DNA of 64,000 nt from CAYUVH01 sp964448135 (GCA_964448135.1 CAYUVH010000051.1:40908-104907); one strand, 5' to 3'; positions 1-10,396 are shown, numbered from the stretch's first letter. Notes: generated from the letters alone by a model not told the origin. Translations and numbers: made by a program.

Positions 1-14
1 GAAAGCTCAACCTT

Positions 15-1418
15 ATGAAAACAAATCGTGGATACCAACGAAGGAGCCTGATCATTGCATCGGTCGTTTGTCTGGCGGCGTTTTCGGCGTTTGGCGAGGT
101 TTTGAGTCCGCCCAGTGGGTCGCTGCAGATGATCCGTGCCACCAATAAGCACTCCGCCAAACTGACCCTGACGAACCTGGCCGACCAGGTATGGATCATC
201 CAAAGTTCGAGCAACATGGTGAACTGGACGGAATACGGCGCCTGGAAAATCCACAACGGCATGTTCCAGCAAACGCTGACCGCCCCGACCGGTCCGCTGG
301 GCCTTTATTTCCGGGCGTATTACGATGCCGCCCGGCAAAACATCCCGAGCGCCACGACCAACGCGCTTTTGCTCCCCGCCACGCCCTACAACTACGCCTC
401 GCCGACGCTGCCGCCGAACTTCGCGAATCAGCCGATCCTCGGCCAGGACAACATGCCCGCGACGAATGTCACCTCGAACGCCGGCGCCACGCTGGGCCGG
501 GCGCTGTTCTACGACAAACGACTCTCCACCAACTTTTCCGTCTCGTGCTCGTCCTGCCATCAACAAAAACACGGCTTTTCCGATTCCGCCAGGTTCAGCA
601 CCGGTTTCGGCGGCGGGCTCACCAGCCGCAATTCGATGGGCCTGAGCAATGCCCGCTGGTACCAGCGCGGCCACTTCTTCTGGGATGAACGCGCGAATAC
701 TTTGGAGGACCAGGTGCTGAAGCCGATTCAAAACGCCACCGAGATGGGCATGACGTTGGATCTCCTGACGAACCGCATCGCCGCCGAGCCTTACTACACA
801 AACTTATTCACGCTGGCATTCGGCTCGCCGACCGTGACGACCAACCGCATTTCGCTGGCCCTGGCGCAGTTCGTCCGCTCCATCATTTCGGTGAAATCGA
901 AATACGACGTGGGCGCGGCCACTGGCTTCGCCAACTTCACCGCCCAGGAAATCCAGGGCCGTCAAATCTTCCTCGGACAGAATGGCAGCCGCGCGACCTG
1001 CGCCGCCTGTCACGGCACGGACAATTTTGTTCCCGGTGCCGCTTTGAATAACAACGGCCTCGAATTTCCCTACGTGGATACCGGTGTGGGCGGCATCACC
1101 GGCAACCAGGCGGACAACGGCAAATTCAAAGTCCCCTCGCTTCGCAATATCGAGCTCACTACGCCTTACATGCACGACGGGCGTTTTGCCACGCTCGAGG
1201 AAGTGGTGGAATTCTACAATTCCGGCGTGGTGGATAATCCGAATCTCTCGCCGCCCTTGCGCACGCCCCCGGGCCCGGGCCAGCCGAACGGCGGAGTGCT
1301 GCGGCTCAACCTGACGCCCGATCAAAAGGCGGCCCTCGTCGCCTTCCTGAAGACGCTGACCGATACGAATCTCGCCACCGACCCGACTTTGTCCGATCCG
1401 TTCAATTATGGGAATTGA
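15..1418 (+). CDS. Secreted di-haem cytochrome c peroxidase / MauG-like protein
   Basis: 467 residues with an N-terminal signal peptide (hydrophobic stretch about residues 11-26). Two c-type haem motifs are visible, CSSCH at 178-182 and CAACH at 329-333, in the order and spacing of the bacterial di-haem peroxidase/MauG family. The conserved GRALFYDKRLS segment precedes haem 1 and an FFWDERANTLEDQ segment follows it. The family reduces peroxide or oxidises a protein or small substrate in the periplasm; the substrate here is unknown. Residues about 35-105, before the peroxidase fold, resemble the short secreted beta domain (SSNMVNWTEY) often found in verrucomicrobial exported proteins. Only 14 bases precede the ATG, so promoter and operon context are not visible. 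It converges on the giant secreted protein downstream. Confidence 0.9.
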   Translation: MKTNRGYQRRSLIIASVVCLAAFSAFGEVLSPPSGSLQMIRATNKHSAKLTLTNLADQVWIIQSSSNMVNWTEYGAWKIHNGMFQQTLTAPTGPLGLYFRAYYDAARQNIPSATTNALLLPATPYNYASPTLPPNFANQPILGQDNMPATNVTSNAGATLGRALFYDKRLSTNFSVSCSSCHQQKHGFSDSARFSTGFGGGLTSRNSMGLSNARWYQRGHFFWDERANTLEDQVLKPIQNATEMGMTLDLLTNRIAAEPYYTNLFTLAFGSPTVTTNRISLALAQFVRSIISVKSKYDVGAATGFANFTAQEIQGRQIFLGQNGSRATCAACHGTDNFVPGAALNNNGLEFPYVDTGVGGITGNQADNGKFKVPSLRNIELTTPYMHDGRFATLEEVVEFYNSGVVDNPNLSPPLRTPPGPGQPNGGVLRLNLTPDQKAALVAFLKTLTDTNLATDPTLSDPFNYGN

Positions 1419-1444
1419 TGGTTGTGGTTGATTCCCAAATGCAA

Positions 1445-1479
1445 ACCCGGCCTGGGGCCCGGAAGCCCTCAGGCCGGGT
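1445..1479. terminator. Bidirectional hairpin between convergent genes
   Basis: A perfect 10-bp stem (1445-1454 pairing with 1470-1479, ACCCGGCCTG against its complement) with a 15-base loop lies between the peroxidase stop and the stop of the convergent giant gene. The flanking T runs are short on both strands, so it is a candidate shared terminator, not a textbook one. Confidence 0.55.
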
Positions 1480-1503
1480 GTTCATTCACCGGTTGGTCCG
1501 GTG

Positions 1504-4500
1504 CTAGCGAATCACTTTCACGCGATAATAGCGTGGTCCACCATTCGAGGATGCCGTGTCGGTGTAGGATTGTTTGCCTTCCTGACCGGGCGGATTGGGG
1601 TCCGTTTCGGCGGCCTCGTCGCGTTCAATATCAACGAACGGCTGGCTCAAATCGTCGGTTGATTCCACGCGATAGCGCACGCCGCCGACCGAGGTCCACG
1701 CGACCGTCACCTGGCCGTCCTGCGTGTGAATGTCGAAGATGTGAAACACCGAAGCGGCGTTGGTGGGATTGGTGCCGGCAAGATATTCCGCGAGGTTGCT
1801 CTGGCCATCACCATCGTCGTCGGCGTTCGGATTGTGGACGCCATACAGATTTTCCCACGCGTCGGGCAGACCATTGTGATCGAGGTCCGCGATGGACGTC
1901 TTCGAGAAGGTTGAGGTGGTATTGAGCCGCCATTGCGGGCTGGTGCCGTAATCGCCGTTGTCGCCGGTCACGGTCACATACCAGTCATAGAACTTGCTCG
2001 CGGCCATGGTGGACCATACGGCCGCGCTATTTGCTCCCGGAGTGACGCCCGTGTTGGTCTTGATGCCGGAATACGAGGTGCCCGAACTGCCGTTGCCATA
2101 AGGCTGCATATTGTAAGTGAAGGTGAACTGGCTGTCCGAGTCCGTCTCGTAAGTGTCGGTCCAGGGCGAATAGGTCTTGATGCTCACCAGGTTGTTGCTC
2201 GGCGAGAAGTACATCAGGCGCATGAGCCCGTTGCCGCCGTTGAAGCGCCCCTGGTAATCGGACACCAGCGTGCGCATGGTGTGGCCGCTGAAGGTATCGC
2301 TGCGCGAGCCCTCACCGCCGCCGGAGAACACATGCCCGCCCAGCATCAGGAAGAAATTCTGATTTGGCTTGAGGGCAGTCCAGATCGCATCTCCCTGGGT
2401 GCTGAGGTTGCTCGGCGTTGAATCACTGCCCGCATGATGTGTCTCCACGATGACGCGGCGTTTCGGATTCGCCGCAATGGCCGCATTCGCCCAGTCGAGG
2501 ACGCCCGACCCATAACGGCCGTACTCAAACGAGATGACCATGAAATCCAGTCCGCCCGCGCTGAAGAAGTCGTAGAAGCTGTCATTGTTCCCTCCATAGT
2601 GATCAATGTAGTACGACTTGCCGGAGAAATGGCTCACGCCGAAGAAGTTGTTGTAGTTATCGGTCGTGCCGTCCGGGTCGCCGTTGGGCGTTTGATCGTG
2701 GTTACCCACGGAGACGCCGTAAGGAATGCCCTCGAGCAGCTTCGTGCCCGCCTGGTCTTCGAGGCGATACATGGCGTTCGTCGCATTGCGCCACTCCGTG
2801 AGATTCGGATTGCCGTCCTTGTCGTCGCCGTTCTGGACGCAATCACCCAAATGGCAGACATACGCGACATTGTCCGAAACCCGATGGCTCACGATCCAAT
2901 CCGTCTGCGCGAACCACATCTCTTTCACGGCGTCACCGCTGCCGGCGGCTTCGCGCGCGTAATTTTGCGTGTCGGGCAACACGGCCACACAGAAATCCAC
3001 GCCGGGTCCGGGCTTCGGCGCAATGTGCCCGTTGAAGGTCACCGTCACATTGCCGGGCGCGGGATTGGTGACGTTGACCGTGAGCGTCGGCGCGCTGGAG
3101 ATATCCGTGCCGCTGGCCGGCGAAATCAGCGTGGCCGACGGTCCCGGGATGAAGACGAAGGAAACCATCGGCACCGTGATCGCCTGCAGACCAAGTCCCG
3201 GCAGATCGCGGGTCTGAATGTACCAACTGTTTCCCTTGGCTTCATAACTCAGAATGTTGTCGGCGTTGCCGCCGTTGCCGCCTTCTGCCGAAATGACCAG
3301 CACGCCGGAAGACGGATTGTAGCCCGGAATCGTCAATTGGCAGATGCCGCTCGCCGGATTCGACACCGTGAATCGGGGTGAAGCGCCGCTGTAGGCGTCA
3401 ATCGTGCCGTCGCCGTTGATGCGGCCGGAGATGACCGACATGTTGGTTTTCGGAATGAACACGAACGCCACCGGAGTTTGCTCATAGACCGCGCCGTCGG
3501 TGCCGTTGTCGTGCGCGTAGATGGTCCACGTGCCGTCCGTATTCGCCTTGGACAAAGCGTAGTTGTTGTTGTTCGCCCCGGCGGACACCAGCAGCACCCC
3601 GTCGGTCTGCGAATTAATGCCTAGGTTCGTCAGGTTCACCGTGGACACCCCGCCGCCGTTGTCCTTGAACTGCGTTCCCAAATTAATACCCGACGATGCC
3701 ACGAGCAGGTTATTCGCGCCACCGTTGGTGCCGCCGGAATTGCGCGCGTAACCACCGTACCATTTGTTGTAGGGGAAATAAGCGGCCGCGAGGTCGATGT
3801 TGTATTCCGAGCCGTCCTCGGCGCTGGCAATGGGAATGATATAGCCGTCCGTCGCCTGGTTGATCGAGGAGGTGCAAAAGTTTGTGCCCGAGAGTTCTCC
3901 GTGATCACGGCCGTTATCCGCCACGCAACTCATCAGGACGCCGTTCGCCGGATCGTCGCTGCCGTCGGCTCCGACCATTACCGTGGCATCGCCGCGGCTC
4001 GACCCGTCGCGCATCGCGAACCCGTTCAGCGAGAGGACGGTCGAGAAAGTCACCGAGTTCGTCGTGTTCGCCAGGTCGTTCTCGACGACCGCAATCGTCG
4101 CCGCGGCAATCCCGTGCGCCGGATAATACACGCGGAGGATGATGTTGCCGGAACCTTCCACCAACTTCGCCGCCAGTCCCGCGACCAGGCCGGATCCCGT
4201 GATCGAAGGCGCGGCGTTGAACGAACCGGATTTCGTGCCGGTGTAAGTCATCAGCGTGTAATCGCCCACATCGAGCGCCGCGCCGCCGACGCTGACGCTC
4301 ATCACGTTGGCGTTGAGCGTGAGGTTGCCGGACACAGCGATCTTGCCCACGCTGCCGAGACCTTGGTTTAGCAGCAGCGAAACCGCCGCTCCCGAGGCGA
4401 GCGTCAGATTCCCGCTGACCGTCGCCGTGCCGGAATTTCCATTGCGCGCGAGCGTCTGACCCGACTTGATACTGTACCCCGCCGCCGAGATGTCCAAGGT

Positions 4501-7500
4501 CGTAGAGTTGGCCAGCGTGATGGTCGGCGAATTGGAGATCGAACCACCCGCGCCGATGGCCAGCGTGCCGGCGCTGACGGTGGTGTTGCCTGCATAAGTA
4601 TCATTTCCCGTCAGCGTCAACTTCGCGCTGCCCGTCTTCGTCAGGCCGCCGCTGCCGCTTAGAGCCTGGCCGACTGTGACATCGGACACCGCTTCAAACG
4701 TCAGCCCACCCGTGCCGATTTGCGCGGTATTCAGCCCCGTGAAGAAAGTGCTGCTCGCGCCGGAAGCGGTCCGGAGCGTGGTGTTGTCGAAATACATCGA
4801 GGCCACGCCGCCGCCGGTATTCTTGCGAATCAACAGCGCTTCAATGGTGCCGTTGTTGTTGCTGTAAACACCCGAGCCCGCGCCCGAATCGCTGAAGCTC
4901 AAGGTGCAGCCGCTCACCGTGCCGCCTACTTGGTTTAACAAGCCCGTTGAGCCCGCCGCAAACGGCAGGCAGAGTACTCCGCCCGCCATCGTGAGCGTGC
5001 TGTTATTGATATCGAGCCGCGCGGTATTCGCGTTCGCGCTGTCGCCCACGCGCAGATTTCCCGCGGAAACAGTGAGCGATAGCGTCGCGCCATTCGTGAG
5101 GCACGCCTGCCCGCCCGCGCCCGTGGCTTGCGAACCTATCCGCAGTCCGCCGCGCGACGTGATGGTGCCACCTTCCACAATCAGTTTGCCTTCGTTGACG
5201 TTGATCGCCGGGTTGGCGGTCGTCGTCTGCCCGATGCCGAGCGTGCCTTTGAGCCGCAGCACCCCGCCACCTTGAATGCTGTGGTCACCCAGCACTTCCA
5301 CCGAGTTGGCGTTGTCGAGCGTCACTTCGCTTACGGAAGCAATGCTCCACGTCTTGTTCACCGTCGTGTCCCAGGCGAGCCCGCCTTTGAAGGTATTCAC
5401 TCCCGCGAGATTGGTGATCGCCCCCGTGTTCGTGACCGTGTTGCCATACAGCGCGAAACCGCCGTTGTTCAACGTAATCCACGGCACCGCCAATCCGCTG
5501 ATGTTGTTCGTGTTCGTCTGCCGCGTCGTTCCGTTGAAAACCAGCCGGCTCCCGCTCGTCGGCGCCAGGCCCGCCCAATTCGCCGCGCTGCTCCAATTCC
5601 CATCCGCGCCGCCGCCCGACCAGATGCGCGGCGGGTCGTACACTTGCAGGCTGATCTGCCCGGCGGATTCCACGAACTGCATCGCCATGCCGGTGGCGAT
5701 CCCCGCTCCGGTAATGTTTGGCGTTGCGTTGAACGAGCCCGTCTTCGAGCCCGTGTATGTGACGAGCGTGTAGGTCCCGACGCCCAACGCCGAACCGCTG
5801 ACATTGAGCGACAACGTATTCCCATTCAGAGTGAGATTTCCGGCCACGTTGAGCGCACCGACCGATACGCCGCTGCCATTGCCTTGCAGCGAAAGCGCCG
5901 CGCCGGACGCCAGCGTCAGCGCGCCGTTTACCACGTTGGTGCCGGAGTTCGCACTGAGCGCCATCGTCTGTGCCGCGCCCACGGAAAAGCTCGTGGCCGA
6001 AGTATCGAGTGTCGTCCCGCTCGCGAGCGTGATGAGGGGCGAGTTCGCGATGCTGCCACCTGATCCAATCGCCAGTGTGCCAGCGTTGATCGCGGTGTTG
6101 CCAGAGTAAGTATTCGCACCGCTCAAAGTCAGCGTGCCCGCGCCCTGTTTCACAATGCCGCCACTGCCCGAAATCACTCCCGCGAACGACGAAGAACCCG
6201 CCCCGCCCACGGTAAGTGTCGCGCCACCCAACGCAATCTGAGCCGCGCTGTTCGCCGCGCTGATGGACAGCACGGTTTCGCTGTTGCCATTCAAATCCAG
6301 CAAACCACTCCCGGCCACAGTCACGGCGCTGGTATCCGGAATTAGGTTGGCTGCCGTGAGTCGCGCTACGTCCGCGCCCGCGCCACCGGAGTCATCGCCC
6401 ACCATCAGGTCGGCAGGCACCGCATTCACGCCGGCTGATTTGCCGAGCAAAAGCGTGCCGGCATTGACAGTGGTCGTGCCGGAATACGTGTTCGCACTAG
6501 CACCCGAAACCGTGAGTGTGCCGGTGCCCGCTTTGGTGAATCCACCCGTCCCGCTGACGGCTCCTGAGAGAATTACGTTCGTCGTGCTCGAAATTGTCAC
6601 CGTGCGCGCGGCCGCGCCGAGGTTCACGCCGCCTGACAAAGTGAACAAGTCACTGCCGCCAATCGAAAAATCACCGCCCGCCGTGATCGCCCCCGACAAG
6701 CTCCGCGTCCCGCCGCTGCTGCTCAACGTGCCGCCGTTGATCGTGATCGTTCCGCTGCCGAGCGCCGAATCATTGCCGGCCGCGAGCGTCCCGGCGTTCA
6801 ACACCGTCCCGCCGCTGTAGGAATTCGCTGCGGTCAGCGTGAGCTGCGACGCGCCCGTCTTGACCAGCGTGCCTGCGCCGGCCAAAGCCTGCCCCACGAC
6901 GACATCCGTCGTCGCATCGAACGTCAATCCGCCCGACTGAATCTCCGCCGAGTCCAACCCGCTGAAGAATGCGTTGCTCGCCCCCGCCGCCGTTCGCAGC
7001 ACCGCGTTGTCAAAATGAATTTCCGAAACACCGCCCGCTGTCGTCTTCTTGATTTGCAATGTCGTGAGTGTGCCGTTCTTGTTCGTGTAAAGTCCTTTGC
7101 CCGCGCCCGCCTGATTGTAGTTCAGTACGCCACCGGAAATCGTGCCGCCGGTCTGGGACACAATTCCCGTCGCTCCCGCCGCGTAGGGCAGGGCCAGGTT
7201 GCCGCCTGCCAGCGAAAGCGTGCCGCTGCTGAGCCCCAGCCACGCTGTGACCGGGTTGTTCGTATCGCCCACGTTCACATTCGCCGTCGAGGCCGTCAGA
7301 TTTAATTGCGCGTTATTTGTCACGTACGCCTGCGCGCCCGTGCCGGTGGTTACGGCGCCGATGCGCACATTGCCGCGCGTGTTCACCGTGCCGCCGTCCA
7401 CGATCAGCTTGCCCTCTTTCAGCAGCACATTCGGATTTGCGCTCGTGGCCTGGCCGATATTTACAGTGCCGTTGACTCGCAACGTGCCAGCCGCGACCAG

Positions 7501-8709
7501 AGAATGATCTCCATTCACTTCGACGGTCGTCGTGTTCGCCAGCGCTACCTCAGTGCCGCTCGCCACGTGCCACGTCTTCGCCGACGTCCCGGCCCAAGCC
7601 ATCCCGGCCTTCACCGTATTGACGCCGCTCAAGTTTGTCACCGAAGCGGTATTGGTGAACGTATTGCCATTCAAAGTAAACCCACCGCTGTTCAGCGCCA
7701 CCCACGGCACGGAAAGTCCGCTGATGTCGTTGGTGTTGTTCTGCCGGGTCGAGCCGTTGAAAATCAGCGTGCTGCCCGTCACCGGCGTCGCGCCACCCCA
7801 GTTTGCCGGTGTGCTCCAGTTGTTGTCCGTGCCGGCGCCGCTCCAGATGCGCGGGCCCGAATTCCATGTCAGCGTGAAATTGTCATAGTTCACATTGCCC
7901 GCGTCCGGCGCCTGGTCCCACATGATGATGCGCCCCGCGCCGTTCAACCGCCAACCGGTTCCCGCCAGATCGGAATCGCTCGCCGTGTCGTAAAACCACG
8001 TGCTGCCGCCATCCAGCGAAAGCTGCACCCGCGAATGATAACCCGAGCTTTCCGAGCCCGCATCGGTCACGCGCATCGTGATGGTGATGCTGGTGCTGAA
8101 GGTGTTCGCGCCCATCGTGAGGATCACGCTGTTGAGGTCCGCGCCCAGTCCTGAGGCGGCGGTGTCGATACGCTTGCCGATCACATAATTGTTGTCCGCG
8201 GCGTTGACGCGATACACCTGGAAACCAAAAGCCCACGTGGTCGCATCACCCTCGACCGTCCCCAGTGCGAACGAAAACCGTTGTATCCCCGCCGAATTGT
8301 TCACCATCGCGATCGACAGATCGTAGCTCGCCGGATTTGACGACGAAGCCAGCCCGGTCCCCAGCGACGAGGCGAAATCAAATGGATTCGTCCCGTCCGC
8401 CGACAGCACAAACCGCCCGGGGTTCGGCGCCGACGTCACGCGCAGTTTGCTGGACGTGATCGTGAAGGCCGTGTTGGTCTTTGTGAACGTGGATATGTAA
8501 CGCAGGTTCGCGGCCGCGGTGCCGGTGAGCCGTGTGGTGGGCGGGTTGATGCCGGTATTGACGCCGTTGTTCAGGGCGAAACCGGAACCGGTGCCTGTGA
8601 CATTATAATTGTCGCTTACAATGACGGTGCCGGCGTGGAGCGAGCCAAGCGTGGCAAGCAGAGAGATGATGGTGCTGAGGGGTTTGGGGGACTTCATGAT
8701 CGTATTCAA
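1504..8709 (-). CDS. Giant secreted autotransporter-type beta-strand-repeat protein with metallophosphatase domain
   Basis: About 2401 residues. A TTG start at 8709 is preceded by GGGAG at five bases; an ATG four codons later (8697) is the alternative. After a signal peptide ending near LGSLHAG come a beta-rich N-terminal domain, then long passages of autotransporter-associated beta-strand repeats (SGxNTYSGxTxxNAGTL type). A block of about 350 residues occurs twice: near 284-640 and again near 1024-1378, each starting RIWSG. Residues about 1900-2200 form a calcineurin-like phosphoesterase, with PDTQNY, HLGD, GNHD, ETHH and LGGH motifs in order. A calcium-binding type-3-repeat-like segment (DLDHNGLPDAWE) and a fibronectin-like end follow. 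No PEP-CTERM tail or outer-membrane barrel was seen, so anchoring is unclear. Likely a surface or secreted adhesin-like enzyme; the substrate is unknown. Confidence 0.85.
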   Translation of the reverse strand: MNTIMKSPKPLSTIISLLATLGSLHAGTVIVSDNYNVTGTGSGFALNNGVNTGINPPTTRLTGTAAANLRYISTFTKTNTAFTITSSKLRVTSAPNPGRFVLSADGTNPFDFASSLGTGLASSSNPASYDLSIAMVNNSAGIQRFSFALGTVEGDATTWAFGFQVYRVNAADNNYVIGKRIDTAASGLGADLNSVILTMGANTFSTSITITMRVTDAGSESSGYHSRVQLSLDGGSTWFYDTASDSDLAGTGWRLNGAGRIIMWDQAPDAGNVNYDNFTLTWNSGPRIWSGAGTDNNWSTPANWGGATPVTGSTLIFNGSTRQNNTNDISGLSVPWVALNSGGFTLNGNTFTNTASVTNLSGVNTVKAGMAWAGTSAKTWHVASGTEVALANTTTVEVNGDHSLVAAGTLRVNGTVNIGQATSANPNVLLKEGKLIVDGGTVNTRGNVRIGAVTTGTGAQAYVTNNAQLNLTASTANVNVGDTNNPVTAWLGLSSGTLSLAGGNLALPYAAGATGIVSQTGGTISGGVLNYNQAGAGKGLYTNKNGTLTTLQIKKTTAGGVSEIHFDNAVLRTAAGASNAFFSGLDSAEIQSGGLTFDATTDVVVGQALAGAGTLVKTGASQLTLTAANSYSGGTVLNAGTLAAGNDSALGSGTITINGGTLSSSGGTRSLSGAITAGGDFSIGGSDLFTLSGGVNLGAAARTVTISSTTNVILSGAVSGTGGFTKAGTGTLTVSGASANTYSGTTTVNAGTLLLGKSAGVNAVPADLMVGDDSGGAGADVARLTAANLIPDTSAVTVAGSGLLDLNGNSETVLSISAANSAAQIALGGATLTVGGAGSSSFAGVISGSGGIVKQGAGTLTLSGANTYSGNTAINAGTLAIGSGGSIANSPLITLASGTTLDTSATSFSVGAAQTMALSANSGTNVVNGALTLASGAALSLQGNGSGVSVGALNVAGNLTLNGNTLSLNVSGSALGVGTYTLVTYTGSKTGSFNATPNITGAGIATGMAMQFVESAGQISLQVYDPPRIWSGGGADGNWSSAANWAGLAPTSGSRLVFNGTTRQTNTNNISGLAVPWITLNNGGFALYGNTVTNTGAITNLAGVNTFKGGLAWDTTVNKTWSIASVSEVTLDNANSVEVLGDHSIQGGGVLRLKGTLGIGQTTTANPAINVNEGKLIVEGGTITSRGGLRIGSQATGAGGQACLTNGATLSLTVSAGNLRVGDSANANTARLDINNSTLTMAGGVLCLPFAAGSTGLLNQVGGTVSGCTLSFSDSGAGSGVYSNNNGTIEALLIRKNTGGGVASMYFDNTTLRTASGASSTFFTGLNTAQIGTGGLTFEAVSDVTVGQALSGSGGLTKTGSAKLTLTGNDTYAGNTTVSAGTLAIGAGGSISNSPTITLANSTTLDISAAGYSIKSGQTLARNGNSGTATVSGNLTLASGAAVSLLLNQGLGSVGKIAVSGNLTLNANVMSVSVGGAALDVGDYTLMTYTGTKSGSFNAAPSITGSGLVAGLAAKLVEGSGNIILRVYYPAHGIAAATIAVVENDLANTTNSVTFSTVLSLNGFAMRDGSSRGDATVMVGADGSDDPANGVLMSCVADNGRDHGELSGTNFCTSSINQATDGYIIPIASAEDGSEYNIDLAAAYFPYNKWYGGYARNSGGTNGGANNLLVASSGINLGTQFKDNGGGVSTVNLTNLGINSQTDGVLLVSAGANNNNYALSKANTDGTWTIYAHDNGTDGAVYEQTPVAFVFIPKTNMSVISGRINGDGTIDAYSGASPRFTVSNPASGICQLTIPGYNPSSGVLVISAEGGNGGNADNILSYEAKGNSWYIQTRDLPGLGLQAITVPMVSFVFIPGPSATLISPASGTDISSAPTLTVNVTNPAPGNVTVTFNGHIAPKPGPGVDFCVAVLPDTQNYAREAAGSGDAVKEMWFAQTDWIVSHRVSDNVAYVCHLGDCVQNGDDKDGNPNLTEWRNATNAMYRLEDQAGTKLLEGIPYGVSVGNHDQTPNGDPDGTTDNYNNFFGVSHFSGKSYYIDHYGGNNDSFYDFFSAGGLDFMVISFEYGRYGSGVLDWANAAIAANPKRRVIVETHHAGSDSTPSNLSTQGDAIWTALKPNQNFFLMLGGHVFSGGGEGSRSDTFSGHTMRTLVSDYQGRFNGGNGLMRLMYFSPSNNLVSIKTYSPWTDTYETDSDSQFTFTYNMQPYGNGSSGTSYSGIKTNTGVTPGANSAAVWSTMAASKFYDWYVTVTGDNGDYGTSPQWRLNTTSTFSKTSIADLDHNGLPDAWENLYGVHNPNADDDGDGQSNLAEYLAGTNPTNAASVFHIFDIHTQDGQVTVAWTSVGGVRYRVESTDDLSQPFVDIERDEAAETDPNPPGQEGKQSYTDTASSNGGPRYYRVKVIR

Positions 8710-8887
8710 GTTGACTCCCGTAAAGGCACTACACGATCAGCCCGCGGCGAACGAAGACACCACGAGCATGCGGTCGGCCGTATACGGTCGGGTTTCTTGT
8801 GCTACGCGCGCTAAGAAAACAGAAAATCGCGCGGGTGTTAATACCCGCAAATGAGGGTGAGTAGGTGACAATTGCGTGACGCGCGAA

Positions 8888-8919
8888 AGCTTCAAGGACC
8901 AAACTCCCAGCACCAAGTG
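8888..8919 (+). repeat. Heptad repeat, AGCT-(CCAAGGA)n family, copy 1
   Basis: An AGCT tetramer at 8888-8891 is followed by four degenerate heptads at 8892, 8899, 8906 and 8913 (consensus CCAAGGA). It sits in the 296-base gap between the giant gene and the DUF1326 gene and is the most decayed of three copies in the window (others at 24729 and 46427). Confidence 0.55.
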
Positions 8920-9005
8920 GACGGCAAACCTCCAATGCCAGACGTCAGTGCCACTTGCCAAGCGGCCATTCAGTATTATGCTTTTCACAGAAAGCACCCC
9001 TTATT

Positions 9006-9749
9006 ATGAACCAAACCATTCGAACCGTCCTGCTGGGCCTGTTTGCGTGCGCATGGATCACTGCTGCCGCGGCGGCCGACACCGATAAACCCAAAGTCTT
9101 CTGGAAAGCCAAAGGCGATCTGGAGGAAGCCTGCTCCTGCAACGCGCCGTGCCCGTGCTGGTTCATGGCCAAGCCGTCGCGGATGACCTGCAACGGCATG
9201 CAGATTCTCTTCATCAAGAGCGGCCGCTACGGCAAGACCTCGCTGGATGGGCTCGCCCTCGCGCAATTCGTCCAAAGCCCCGAGGGCAAAAGCATGTTTG
9301 AATCGGTCGGCAATTGGAATGTCGACATCCTTTACATTGACGAAAAAGCGAACGAAGACCAACGCGCCGCATTGCGCGACATGGCCGGACATCTTTTCCC
9401 GCCCGGCGGCAAGGAGCGGATCTATAAATACGTGCCCACCTCGCGCAAAATCGAAGGCGACGAGCATACCTGCACCGTGGGCAATGTTTCCGTATGTGCC
9501 GGCCACCTGGTTGAAGGCGGTTACGCGGGCGTGCCGAAGGTGGTGAACCCGCCCCTCGCCGATCCGACGCACAAGGAATATCTCCAGGGCCAGACCACCA
9601 AGTTCACCTACACCGACGCCAAGCAGGATTGGGACTACCAGAACTCCAACTACATGCGCAACGAATTCGACGTCACCAGCCGCGAGTACGAGAAATACGA
9701 AGCCGACTTGCAGAAGAAGCTCGCCGCGATGCAAAAGGACGCGAAGTAA
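9006..9749 (+). CDS. Secreted DUF1326 domain protein
   Basis: 247 residues. The ATG at 9006 was chosen because it opens directly onto a signal peptide (MNQTIRTVLLGLFACAW, cut near AAAAADT); an upstream in-frame ATG at 8955 would add 17 residues that do not fit a leader. The mature N terminus carries the cysteine cluster CSCNAPCPCW and a further Cys in MTCNGMQ, the signature of DUF1326, a family of unknown biochemical function sometimes found near metal-related genes. The rest is soluble, with no membrane segment. It stands alone: a repeat-rich gap follows and the upstream gene is divergent. The cysteine arrangement suggests thiol or metal chemistry, but that is inference only. Confidence 0.8.
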   Translation: MNQTIRTVLLGLFACAWITAAAAADTDKPKVFWKAKGDLEEACSCNAPCPCWFMAKPSRMTCNGMQILFIKSGRYGKTSLDGLALAQFVQSPEGKSMFESVGNWNVDILYIDEKANEDQRAALRDMAGHLFPPGGKERIYKYVPTSRKIEGDEHTCTVGNVSVCAGHLVEGGYAGVPKVVNPPLADPTHKEYLQGQTTKFTYTDAKQDWDYQNSNYMRNEFDVTSREYEKYEADLQKKLAAMQKDAK

Positions 9750-9794
9750 GCGAAAGCAGACCCCTCTCGGTATCGTCTTTGACTTCCGTCGCTT

Positions 9795-9897
9795 TCATCC
9801 CGAAGGGATGACATAAAGTAGCCGGTGGTCGTTCCCAGTCTTCGAGGAACGACCACCGGTCACTGGTCTCAAAACTCCCCGCATCCGAAAAGGATGC
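9795..9897. repeat. Composite REP-like palindromic element
   Basis: Three hairpins in 103 bases. First, a 7-bp stem with a GAA loop (tcatcccGAAgggatga, 9795-9811). Second, a perfect 14-bp stem, 9822-9835 pairing with 9846-9859, with a 10-base loop. Third, a 6-bp stem gcatcc/ggatgc at 9881-9897. The design matches palindromic intergenic repeats I recall from Verrucomicrobia and Planctomycetes genomes; that family link is from memory. It lies 45 bases after the DUF1326 stop, so it may also act as a transcript 3' end. Confidence 0.7.
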
Positions 9898-10396
9898 CAC
9901 CTCTTCCAATTTTAGAACAAAATCCATTTCCACCCTTAAGCTCCCATCTCCTCCCCGCCTTCAACTCATGGCACTCACTGATTCACTCCCTCTTTCTTGA
10001 CTTCCACCCCATTCGTGTCATTCTACGTCCGGAGGAAATTCCCGCCCGGGAATCGCCGGTTGATTCAGTCGATTCTTCACGCGGGCGCAACCAGGGAAAT
10101 TCAACTTGCAACCTGACGTATGACGGTCATGCCGGCCAGCCCTTTGCGGAGATACAGTTCTTCTCCCTCGCCTCGCCTGTGTCCCTCCCCCTCCCGGAGC
10201 GCGGCTGTCCTCAGCCGCAGTGCGTCCGAAGCGCTTGAGATTTGTCATTACCAGAGCCACCCCGTGGCCTTTCGGAAGCTTCTTGTTGAAGCCCCCGTCC
10301 CGCCCGAGTCAAACCCGGCTTGCCGCGTCGTAGCGGAGCGAAGACGGGTCAAACCGAAAAAAATTATGAAGGCTCATTGCCGACAGATTTTTTCTT

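Noticed and set aside
804..1325. A 173-codon frame on the - strand inside the peroxidase gene
   Set aside because: Antisense to the haem-binding domain; no motif.
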